Shown: positions 1 through 6,014 of the stretch, in pieces | Position numbering within the stretch: position 1 is the stretch's first letter | How the letters are laid out: the number at the start of each line of letters is the position of its first letter | DNA from: JBOFOR01 sp051654865 | GTDB lineage: Bacteria > Bacillota > Clostridia > Peptostreptococcales > Peptostreptococcaceae | DNA: 64,000 nucleotides | Direction: 5' to 3' | NCBI GenBank assembly: GCA_051654865.1 | Contig: JBOFYV010000085.1 | Location: forward strand, 1 to 64,000 | Translations under genes and position numbers: made by a program | The notes under the pieces: generated by a model | Seen by the model: only the letters and a program-made list of their open reading frames with translations | Database searches by the model: none | Told to the model about the DNA's origin: nothing

Positions 1-395
1 ACTATATAATCTATACCTTTCAAAATTGATTCTATATTATATAATTCTTCATTGATTAAGCTAAAAGCAGAGTACTCTCTATCGTAAATTACCTTTGGAG
101 CTTTTAAACCTTGTCCATTTTCAAGGTAATAAGTTCCCAATCGCCCATTAGAGTAATCTATTTTACTTGTATTTACTTTATATTTTAGAAGTAGTTTTTC
201 TGCTTGAATTGACAAATCATTTTGAGGTAAAACAGTATAAAAATAAACTTTGTTATTTAAATTTGATAATTGTATTGCTATATTCGCTTCACAACCACCA
301 TAATCTACTCTATATTCACCAACTTCTGCAATCGTTTTTCCAAAAGATACAGACAACCGTTGCATTATTTCCCCTATGCAAAGTACCTTGTTCAT
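1..395 (-). CDS. kdgK: 2-keto-3-deoxygluconate kinase (PfkB family), N-terminal part
   Basis: This is the first ~131 residues of a PfkB sugar kinase; the gene runs off the left window edge. It starts at an ATG preceded by GGAGGG and reads MNKVLCIGEIMQRLS, then VDYGGCEANIAIQLSNL, the sugar-binding N-terminal segment typical of KDG kinases. The start lies 1 nt after the stop of the KDPG aldolase, so the two are translationally coupled. The inferred role is phosphorylation of 2-keto-3-deoxygluconate to KDPG in the cytoplasm, which the neighbouring aldolase then splits. The ATP-binding C-terminal motif is outside the window, so substrate is judged from the N-terminus and neighbour only; another PfkB sugar kinase is possible. 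Confidence 0.82.
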   Translation of the reverse strand, partial: MNKVLCIGEIMQRLSVSFGKTIAEVGEYRVDYGGCEANIAIQLSNLNNKVYFYTVLPQNDLSIQAEKLLLKYKVNTSKIDYSNGRLGTYYLENGQGLKAPKVIYDREYSAFSLINEELYNIESILKGIDYI

Positions 396-396
396 A

Positions 397-1032
397 TTAC
401 GCCCTCCAGTTATTCACAATGTCTACCAATTCTTCTGATTCTTTTTTTATAGCTTCAAAATCATTTTTTCTAGCTAAAGAAAGTAAATTACCAGACATCC
501 CTACAGAGAATACGCCCTCATTTAACCAAGCAAGTACGTTATCCTTATTTATTCCACCAGTTGGCATTATCTTCAAATTAGGAAGTGGACCATTTACAGC
601 TTTTATCATTTTAGGCCCGAAATTACTCGCTGGAAATAACTTTACAACATCAACTCCGTACTTAGTGCTCTCTACCATTTCCTTTATACTCATACACCCT
701 GGTAAGTAAGGTATGTGATATATATTACAAGTCTTAGCTATTTCTTCATTGAAGAATGGGCTGACTATAAATTTAGCTCCTGCATTTATAGCAATAGTAG
801 CTGTTGAACTATCTAATACTGTTCCTGCTCCTATCAACTTATCTGGATAAGATGTATCTAAGCTTTTTATAATGTCAGTAGCATTTGGTGTTGTATAGGT
901 TACTTCTACTGCTTCAATCCCACCGTCTATACATGCCTTACAAATTTTTACACCTTGCTCAAAATTATCCGCCCTAACCACTGCAACTAATTTTGTTTTT
1001 TCAATCCCTTTTAATATTTCGTATTTTTTCAT
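397..1032 (-). CDS. kdgA: 2-dehydro-3-deoxyphosphogluconate / 4-hydroxy-2-oxoglutarate aldolase
   Basis: A 211-residue class I aldolase of the KDPG/KHG family, usual length. Visible motifs are KLVAVVRAD at the N-terminus, the catalytic Glu region EAVEVTYTT, IGAGTVLD, and the Schiff-base Lys in GVDVVKLFPAS. It splits KDPG into pyruvate and glyceraldehyde 3-phosphate. The ATG follows a good GAGGAGG site. The kdgK gene starts 1 nt downstream, giving a two-step KDG catabolic unit; hexuronate or gluconate genes, if present, would be to the left of the window. The intergenic region upstream carries repeated TTTTTCAC motifs that may be the operator of the adjacent RpiR regulator. Confidence 0.93.
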   Translation of the reverse strand: MKKYEILKGIEKTKLVAVVRADNFEQGVKICKACIDGGIEAVEVTYTTPNATDIIKSLDTSYPDKLIGAGTVLDSSTATIAINAGAKFIVSPFFNEEIAKTCNIYHIPYLPGCMSIKEMVESTKYGVDVVKLFPASNFGPKMIKAVNGPLPNLKIMPTGGINKDNVLAWLNEGVFSVGMSGNLLSLARKNDFEAIKKESEELVDIVNNWRA

Positions 1033-1119
1033 CTCAGCATCCTCCTCGAAAATTATAGTAACATTTAGTAAAACCTTTTTCTATATTTCAAAGCCACATA
1101 GTGCCTTCTTACTCATCTT

Positions 1120-1190
1120 GTGCTTTTTCACAGGTATGTTGATTTTTCACACTGTCTATTTCTAGCCATTTGTAGGTGATTTTTCATTTT
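1120..1190. promoter_or_regulatory. Phased repeats upstream of kdgA, possible RpiR operator
   Basis: TTTTTCACA occurs at 1124-1132 and again at 1143-1151, 19 bp apart, and a variant TTTTTCAT is at 1180-1187, 37 bp further on. The spacings are close to two and four helical turns. The region lies between the kdgA start and the rpiR terminator. Operator function is inference from position and phasing. Confidence 0.35.
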
Positions 1191-1201
1191 TAGCATAAAA
1201 A

Positions 1202-1223
1202 ATAGCGTACAAAAATACGCTAT
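1202..1223 (-). terminator. Intrinsic terminator after rpiR
   Basis: An 8-bp stem ATAGCGTA/TACGCTAT with a short A-rich loop; on the minus strand it is followed by a T run. It lies just after the rpiR stop. Confidence 0.8.
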
Positions 1224-1256
1224 CTTTTCACAAAATTATTCTTTTAATAATTAGTA

Positions 1257-2021
1257 TTAAAATTTAACTTCTTTATTTATCATATATTCAGAAAATCTAA
1301 TAAATAACATCTCAAGTATTATAAAGTAGAAAAAGCTACTATTATATTCTTCATTTTTTACTAAGTTATAGGTAGCACTATATCCATATAAGCTATAATC
1401 AGCCGAACTTGCTAAATAATTGCTTTCTAGGGTTGTTATTGAAAGTATTTTAGCTTTCCTTAATTTTATCTCATGAAGTCTACCTTGAATAAAAGGTGAA
1501 TTTCCACTGTGAGACACCATTATGATTAAGTCTGACTCGTTAAAGTTCTCAATAGATACATCTAGTTCTTTTTCCCCTTTTATTACATGTAGGTATTTGT
1601 GGTGAAATAAAAATAGCCTTTTTAACTCTTCACTAAATATTTCTTGTGCATTTCCTGTTCCATAAACAAATACCCTTCTAGATTTATCTATCGCTTCACA
1701 TATTTCAGATATGTTTTTACTTTTTAAAAGCATTATTGTTTCATTAAAGCTTCTTTCTACTTCCTGTATTTTGTCATTTTCTATAGTTTGTTTAGATGCT
1801 AACTCCCATTTAAGAAATGTCTTAAATTCACTGTATCCTTTAAAACCTAGTTTTTTACATAATCTAAGTATAGTCGTTCTTGATATATTACATAAATCTG
1901 ATAGATCTTCAATTATCATATTAGAAACTTTTTCTTTATTATTTATTATATACTTTAATATGTGAATATCATTTTCATTAAGGGATTTGTAGTTTTTGTT
2001 TACAATCTCATTAAAGTTCAA
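1257..2021 (-). CDS. RpiR/MurR family transcriptional regulator
   Basis: A 254-residue regulator with an N-terminal RpiR helix-turn-helix (residues 1-77; IEDLSDLCNISRTTILRLCKKLG is the recognition region) and a C-terminal SIS sugar-phosphate domain (about 100-240; FVYGTGNAQEIFSEELKRL and LIIMVSHSGNSPF are the SIS loops). Family members sense phosphorylated sugars and control nearby catabolic genes. Position next to kdgA-kdgK suggests it controls them, with KDPG or a related sugar phosphate as a possible effector; that is inference. It has its own terminator, so it is not in one operon with kdgA. Confidence 0.88.
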   Translation of the reverse strand: MNFNEIVNKNYKSLNENDIHILKYIINNKEKVSNMIIEDLSDLCNISRTTILRLCKKLGFKGYSEFKTFLKWELASKQTIENDKIQEVERSFNETIMLLKSKNISEICEAIDKSRRVFVYGTGNAQEIFSEELKRLFLFHHKYLHVIKGEKELDVSIENFNESDLIIMVSHSGNSPFIQGRLHEIKLRKAKILSITTLESNYLASSADYSLYGYSATYNLVKNEEYNSSFFYFIILEMLFIRFSEYMINKEVKF

Positions 2022-2088
2022 TCTTACCCCTCCTAATTGAATGCCTTATTAATACTAGATTCTATCATATATCATAATAGATGTATAT

Positions 2089-2595
2089 CTAATAATTATC
2101 ATAATGTACTCTACTTTCATCGTATCTATCTATAAACTTATTTTCTTGTCCTTTTGCTGGATATCCTACTGTAACTACACAGTATGGTTTCAATTTATCT
2201 TCTAAATTAAACATATTTTTTATATAATTCATTCTATCATCTAAAGGTGCTGCACTCATCCAAACAGCCCCAAGGTCTAATTCAACTGCTTCTAGTAATA
2301 AGTTTTGAGTTGCTGCTCCCATATCTTGTTCCCAGTTTTCGGGATATCTCATTCTATCTTCGTTTCCTAATAATATAAATGCTAGCGGTGCGTCTGCTAT
2401 TAATTTAGAGTATTTACTCATATGTGATAACTTAACTAACTTTTCTTTATCTTGAAGCACTATAAACTCCCATGGTTGCTGATTTCCTGCAGATGGTGCT
2501 TGCATTGCTGCTCTTAATAGTTTTTCTATTTTTTCTTGTTCTACTTTGTCATCTGTATATTTTCTTATACTTCTTCTTTTAAATATAGCTTCCAT
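2089..2595 (-). CDS. Nitroreductase family protein
   Basis: A 168-residue FMN-dependent nitroreductase fold protein. It opens with the signature FKRRSIRKYTDDKVE, then APSAGNQQPWEFIVL (FMN phosphate binding), and GAATQNLLLEAVELDLGAVWMS. The protein is short for the family, as in the Clostridial subgroup that reduces nitro compounds or quinones with NAD(P)H. Gene context is a VOC protein and an HxlR regulator, a combination seen in disulfide/quinone stress regulons of Bacillus (YodB, CatR, HypR). The substrate cannot be told from sequence. Confidence 0.9.
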   Translation of the reverse strand: MEAIFKRRSIRKYTDDKVEQEKIEKLLRAAMQAPSAGNQQPWEFIVLQDKEKLVKLSHMSKYSKLIADAPLAFILLGNEDRMRYPENWEQDMGAATQNLLLEAVELDLGAVWMSAAPLDDRMNYIKNMFNLEDKLKPYCVVTVGYPAKGQENKFIDRYDESRVHYDNY

Positions 2596-2678
2596 CTCTC
2601 GTCTCCTTTTTCACGTTATAGTAATTCCTTTTATTATTGTTTTATAGTTTTATCTTTTTAATCATTTTTAGTATGAAA

Positions 2679-2704
2679 ATACTCATTTCATAAGAAATGA
2701 GTAT
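2679..2704 (-). terminator. Intrinsic terminator after VOC gene
   Basis: A perfect 11-bp stem ATACTCATTTC/GAAATGAGTAT with a 4-nt loop, followed on the minus strand by TTTTCAT. It ends the VOC transcript before the nitroreductase gene. Confidence 0.8.
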
Positions 2705-2711
2705 CTTTATA

Positions 2712-3206
2712 TTAATATGCTCCTGATGAGTATGTTACTTCATAGCTGTGGCTATATACTTCAAATATTATTCCAAATGGATCTTCTACATAGCACATTC
2801 TATATGGCTTTTCATCTGGATAGTATTCTCTTATAGGCATTCTTTGCTTTCCACCATGCTCTACTATTTTCTTTACCATTCCTTCTACATCTGGGTCTTG
2901 TACACAGAAGTGGAACACTCCGCTCTTCCAGTATTCAAAGTTATTTTCTGGTTTTTCACTATTGTTAAATTCAAATAACTCTACTCCTATACCATCTGAA
3001 GTAACCATATGAGCTATTTTAAAACTTCCCCATCCTTCTCCAAATACGTCTATACACATTTGTCCTATTGCTGTTTCATTTTCTTCCACTACTTCTGATG
3101 GCTCCATAACTACATACCATCCCATTACTTCTTTGTAAAACTTTACTGCTTCTTCTAAATTTGGTACTGATAAACCTATATGTGAAAATGCTCTTGGATA
3201 TCTCAT
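2712..3206 (-). CDS. VOC (glyoxalase/bleomycin-resistance/dioxygenase) family protein
   Basis: A 164-residue vicinal-oxygen-chelate protein with two beta-alpha-beta modules. The likely metal ligands are visible: His in FSHIGLSV (about 9), Glu in GVELFEF (about 77), His in GVFHFCVQD (about 99) and Glu in GIIFEVYSHS (about 149). This ligand set is that of lyase or dioxygenase VOC enzymes, though the reaction cannot be assigned. The gene is divergent from an HxlR regulator across a 138-bp gap with a palindrome. A role in detoxifying an electrophile, aldehyde or catechol is inference from that context. Confidence 0.88.
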   Translation of the reverse strand: MRYPRAFSHIGLSVPNLEEAVKFYKEVMGWYVVMEPSEVVEENETAIGQMCIDVFGEGWGSFKIAHMVTSDGIGVELFEFNNSEKPENNFEYWKSGVFHFCVQDPDVEGMVKKIVEHGGKQRMPIREYYPDEKPYRMCYVEDPFGIIFEVYSHSYEVTYSSGAY

Positions 3207-3302
3207 TATTTTCCTCCTAAATTAATGATTGAATTTTTCAATTGATACCATTATATTAAGTAATATATACTTTTTAAACAAGTACTTACATTTTTATCTT
3301 AT

Positions 3303-3320
3303 ACTATCATTTTTGATAGT
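3303..3320. promoter_or_regulatory. Palindrome between VOC and hxlR, candidate operator
   Basis: ACTATCA, four bases, TGATAGT: a perfect 7-bp inverted repeat 25 bp before the HxlR start and about 97 bp before the divergent VOC start. Its TACTAT..ATAGT look resembles operators of DUF24/HxlR regulators. Function is inferred. Confidence 0.5.
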
Positions 3321-3344
3321 TTTAAGTGTTTACAGGAGGTTATT

Positions 3345-3695
3345 ATGGCAGATCTACAAAAAAATTATAAATGCTCTTTAGAGTTAACTATGGATTTAAT
3401 CGGTGGTAAGTGGAAATTAATTATACTTTGGCATCTTTTAGATGGTTGTAAAAGGTTCAGTGAATTGAACAAATTATTACCTGATATTACACAGAAAATG
3501 CTTACTACCCAATTAAGAGAATTAGAAGAAAAAGGGTTAGTTCATAGAGAAGTTTATCCTCAAGTTCCACCTAAGGTTGAATATTCTTTAACCGAGTGTG
3601 GTCGTAGTCTTGAACCTTTGTTAAATGATTTGTGTGCTTGGTCTCATTCTTATGCGGAGTCTCATGATATAGTTATTTCTTGTTCTGACGAATAG
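3345..3695 (+). CDS. HxlR (DUF24) family transcriptional regulator
   Basis: A 116-residue winged-helix regulator. It carries the family signature CSLELTMDLIGGKWKLIILW, then FSELNKLLPDITQKMLTTQLRELEEKGLV (recognition helix) and the wing PPKVEYSLTECG. Cys10 sits at the place of the redox-active Cys of YodB, CatR and HypR, which sense quinones, diamide or hypochlorite in Bacillus. The ATG follows an ACAGGAGG site. It is divergent from the VOC gene, with the nitroreductase next to it, so it probably controls both. Cys-based sensing is an inference from family knowledge. Confidence 0.92.
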   Translation: MADLQKNYKCSLELTMDLIGGKWKLIILWHLLDGCKRFSELNKLLPDITQKMLTTQLRELEEKGLVHREVYPQVPPKVEYSLTECGRSLEPLLNDLCAWSHSYAESHDIVISCSDE

Positions 3696-3708
3696 AATAA
3701 TTTTTAGG

Positions 3709-3765
3709 AGGTATATTACAGTTCGTACTCTAAGCTAAAATGCCGTTACGACCTGTAATATACCT
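3709..3765. repeat. Long hairpin with structured loop after hxlR
   Basis: A perfect 13-bp inverted repeat AGGTATATTACAG/CTGTAATATACCT encloses a 31-nt loop that is richer in G and C than its surroundings and contains a further CGTA/TACG pairing. There is no T run on either side, so it is not a normal intrinsic terminator. It sits between the convergent hxlR and lipoprotein genes and may serve as a stable 3' end structure or be a dispersed palindromic repeat. Confidence 0.6.
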
Positions 3766-3786
3766 TCTATCCACTAATAATACTCT

Positions 3787-4398
3787 TTATATTTTACCTT
3801 CCTTAATCGTTAAATTTATTGAGTATTCTCCACAAGAAATAATTAATGTATCTTGATATGTTTTATCCATATATTCTGTAAAACTCTTTACCATATGACC
3901 TATTTCCTTATTATCAAATGTAACTTCATACAGTTCTGTTTTTTTATCTTCATTGATCATTCTATAATGCCCAATCCACTCATTTTCTGTGTCTTTATCT
4001 ATAATAATAATAGAAGATTGTTGTAAAATACATTCAATGGTTTTGATATCTGCATTTGGGTAAATGTCCTTATTTTCATTTGAACAATAAATAACGTCTC
4101 CACCTTTATCTTGAATATACTCCATATTCCAAATTGTTTTTTGATTATTTTTATCATTTATTCCCTGCTCAAAATATGTTGGTGTCTTATCCAGATTTTT
4201 TAGTTTTATTGCTTTATCTTCACCTAGCTGTTCTGATAAAGTATTTTCATTAAGTTCAAAAGAAAACTGCACACAATTTCCGCTTTTCATATCACTTTGA
4301 TAGAATCCTTCTAGTACTGGGTTTGTTAGATTATTTGAACATCCTACTATTAATAATATTGATAGTATATACATAACTACTATTACTATTTTTTTCAT
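3787..4398 (-). CDS. Lipoprotein of unknown function
   Basis: A 203-residue protein with a lipoprotein signal peptide: MKKIVIVVMYILSILLIVGC, with the lipobox LIVGC and the modified Cys at position 20. The rest is a soluble, acidic extracellular domain I do not recognise; it contains NLDKTPTYFEQG, IECILQQSSIIIID and YEVTFDNKEIGHMV. The ATG follows AAGGGGGC. The gene lies 21 nt downstream of a 38-aa membrane ORF and in the same orientation as an ECF sigma/anti-sigma pair, so it may be a product of that envelope-stress module. No function is assigned. Confidence 0.75.
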   Translation of the reverse strand: MKKIVIVVMYILSILLIVGCSNNLTNPVLEGFYQSDMKSGNCVQFSFELNENTLSEQLGEDKAIKLKNLDKTPTYFEQGINDKNNQKTIWNMEYIQDKGGDVIYCSNENKDIYPNADIKTIECILQQSSIIIIDKDTENEWIGHYRMINEDKKTELYEVTFDNKEIGHMVKSFTEYMDKTYQDTLIISCGEYSINLTIKEGKI

Positions 4399-4419
4399 TT
4401 ATAGCCCCCTTGGTTACAC

Positions 4420-4536
4420 TTAATAACCCTTTTTACTTTTTATGTTTATATAGAATCTATAACAATACAAAACTACTCCTAATGCTATTATATTAATAAA
4501 TAAACAAATTAAAATCCATAAAATAATTAATCCCAT
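4420..4536 (-). CDS. Small membrane protein, 38 aa
   Basis: An ORF of 38 codons encodes a single hydrophobic helix (residues 2-24, GLIILWILICLFINIIALGV) followed by a basic tail YINIKSKKGY, an N-out/C-in bitopic arrangement by the positive-inside rule. A GGAGG lies upstream, but 14 nt from the ATG, which is longer than ideal. It ends 21 nt before the lipoprotein start, in the same orientation. It is recognised only by hydrophobic pattern, spacing and ribosome site; no homologue is known to me. Confidence 0.5.
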   Translation of the reverse strand: MGLIILWILICLFINIIALGVVLYCYRFYINIKSKKGY

Positions 4537-4646
4537 TTTAATATATCTATGCCTCCACCCGTTAAAATATATTGATTCTTAAACATCAGTTTTATCTCTC
4601 ATAATATATAACGATTTGAAATTATGAAATGTTGCAATTTTTTTAA

Positions 4647-5351
4647 TTATTTTATACTCTCGGCTATTTTTATTAATTCATCTGTATCAAATCTTTTATA
4701 ATTTTCGTCTATAGAATCTACATTTAAATAATATCCATATCCATTATTTTGCCATATTAGCATCTGAGAATTACCTTTCTCTATGTGATCTGCCTTCATT
4801 CCATTTATATACACTTTAGTTATATCTGCATCTTCTGTATCTACATACACTCTATCATTATTTATCTTAAAGCAGTTGTATGTTAAATAATCCATATTAT
4901 TTTTATAGCTTATTAGTAGATATTCATCTTCTTCTATTTGCTCTATAACTTCATATCCATTTGGAATGTGCTTAGGTATATTATCAGATATATTTCCTGA
5001 TATGTTCTCTATTGTTCCTTTGTACTCATATACACTAAACTCCTCATATACTTCTTTTATAACCTCTAACAATTTGGTCCTAACTGCTTCTACACTCATA
5101 GATAAACTAAATACTGTTATACCTACTACTATAAATACTGATGCTATTTTTAATCCCTTATATAGATTAGAAACAAAAGGACCTCTTTTTTGTTCCTTTA
5201 TCATTTTTTTCATTTTTCTTTCAAATTTAGATGAGAATTCATATTCAATATCATCTTCATAAGGTATGGTACTTAATAACATTTCTTCAACTCTCGGACA
5301 ATATTCATAAAGCAACTTATCAATTTCATCTATTTTTTCTGATTTTCCCAT
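4647..5351 (-). CDS. Membrane anti-sigma-like protein (DUF4367-type)
   Basis: A 234-residue bitopic protein directly downstream of an ECF sigma gene (1-nt gap), the usual place of an anti-sigma factor. Residues 1-60 are charged and cytoplasmic, 67-87 form one membrane helix (ASVFIVVGITVFSLSMSV), and the extracellular domain has IPNGYEVIEQIEEDEYLLISYKN, a pattern seen in DUF4367 domains. No zinc-binding HxxxCxxC motif is visible, so it would be a non-ZAS type. Control of the adjacent sigma factor is inferred from gene order and topology. Confidence 0.72.
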   Translation of the reverse strand: MGKSEKIDEIDKLLYEYCPRVEEMLLSTIPYEDDIEYEFSSKFERKMKKMIKEQKRGPFVSNLYKGLKIASVFIVVGITVFSLSMSVEAVRTKLLEVIKEVYEEFSVYEYKGTIENISGNISDNIPKHIPNGYEVIEQIEEDEYLLISYKNNMDYLTYNCFKINNDRVYVDTEDADITKVYINGMKADHIEKGNSQMLIWQNNGYGYYLNVDSIDENYKRFDTDELIKIAESIK

Positions 5352-5352
5352 A

Positions 5353-5880
5353 TCAAATCACCTTCATATCCCTTAATATAAATTCTAGTTTCTTTTTACC
5401 CCTTGATACTAAGCTTCGTATTGTAGATTCTTTTATATCTAGAAATTTGCTTATTTCATCATACTCTAATTGATGGCAATATCTTAGAAAAAATATATCT
5501 CTATATTTTGATGGAAGTTTTAAAATAGCTTCCTGTACACTATTTTCTACTTCAAATTCAATATTTTCAAATAGCTCATCTTTTTCCTCTATACTATGTA
5601 TATGTTCTCTTTCTTTTTTAATCTTTCTATACAAATCTATCGATGTATTCTTAACTATAATAACGATTAAACCTTTTGTTTTGTGGCAATTTACTTCATT
5701 TATTTTATCTAAATGTTTTATTATCTTAATAAAGCTAAGTGAAACAGCATCTTCTGCATTATGGTCATTTTGTAATATTCCCTTCGCTACATAAAACATT
5801 GTTTTTTTATATTCTTTATAAATTAATTCAAATTTATCTCTATCTTCTTCACAATCTATCAATGCTAAATATAAAAACAT
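5353..5880 (-). CDS. ECF-type RNA polymerase sigma factor
   Basis: A 175-residue sigma-70 family ECF factor. Region 2 spans about residues 20-85 (YKKTMFYVAKGILQNDHNAEDAVSLSFIKI, the -10 binding helix) and region 4 about 110-168 (LPSKYRDIFFLRYCHQLEYDEISKFLDIKESTIRSLVSRGKKKLE, given here as its ends). The ATG follows AAGGAGAGG. It is coupled to the downstream membrane protein. A perfect 11-bp inverted repeat flanks the likely -10 element upstream, which suggests self-regulation or another repressor. Confidence 0.9.
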   Translation of the reverse strand: MFLYLALIDCEEDRDKFELIYKEYKKTMFYVAKGILQNDHNAEDAVSLSFIKIIKHLDKINEVNCHKTKGLIVIIVKNTSIDLYRKIKKEREHIHSIEEKDELFENIEFEVENSVQEAILKLPSKYRDIFFLRYCHQLEYDEISKFLDIKESTIRSLVSRGKKKLEFILRDMKVI

Positions 5881-5903
5881 AACCTCTCCTTAATATCCAA
5901 TAA

Positions 5904-5947
5904 TTTACAACTAAGAGTTAATTATACCCTATATTATTAGTTGTAAA
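5904..5947. promoter_or_regulatory. Inverted repeat around the ECF sigma promoter
   Basis: TTTACAACTAA (5904-5914) and TTAGTTGTAAA (5937-5947) form a perfect 11-bp inverted repeat with a 22-bp spacer. On the minus strand the spacer contains TATAAT (5921-5926), a candidate -10 for the sigma gene; a TTTACA at -35 would be only 15 bp away. It could be a repressor site. Confidence 0.45.
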
Positions 5948-5964
5948 ATTAGATTTTTTTATAA

Positions 5965-5998
5965 AAAGAGGAGGTCGCATTTTGGCGACCTCCTCTTT
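5965..5998 (-). terminator. Intrinsic terminator after ygiQ
   Basis: A perfect 14-bp GC-rich stem AAAGAGGAGGTCGC with loop ATTTTG (on plus) and flanking T runs on both strands; strong and potentially bidirectional. Confidence 0.92.
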
Positions 5999-6014
5999 GT
6001 TTATTTATACTTAT

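Noticed and set aside
167..709. 180-codon plus-strand open frame across kdgK and kdgA
   Set aside because: It is the complement of two well-supported genes and has no family features or ribosome site.
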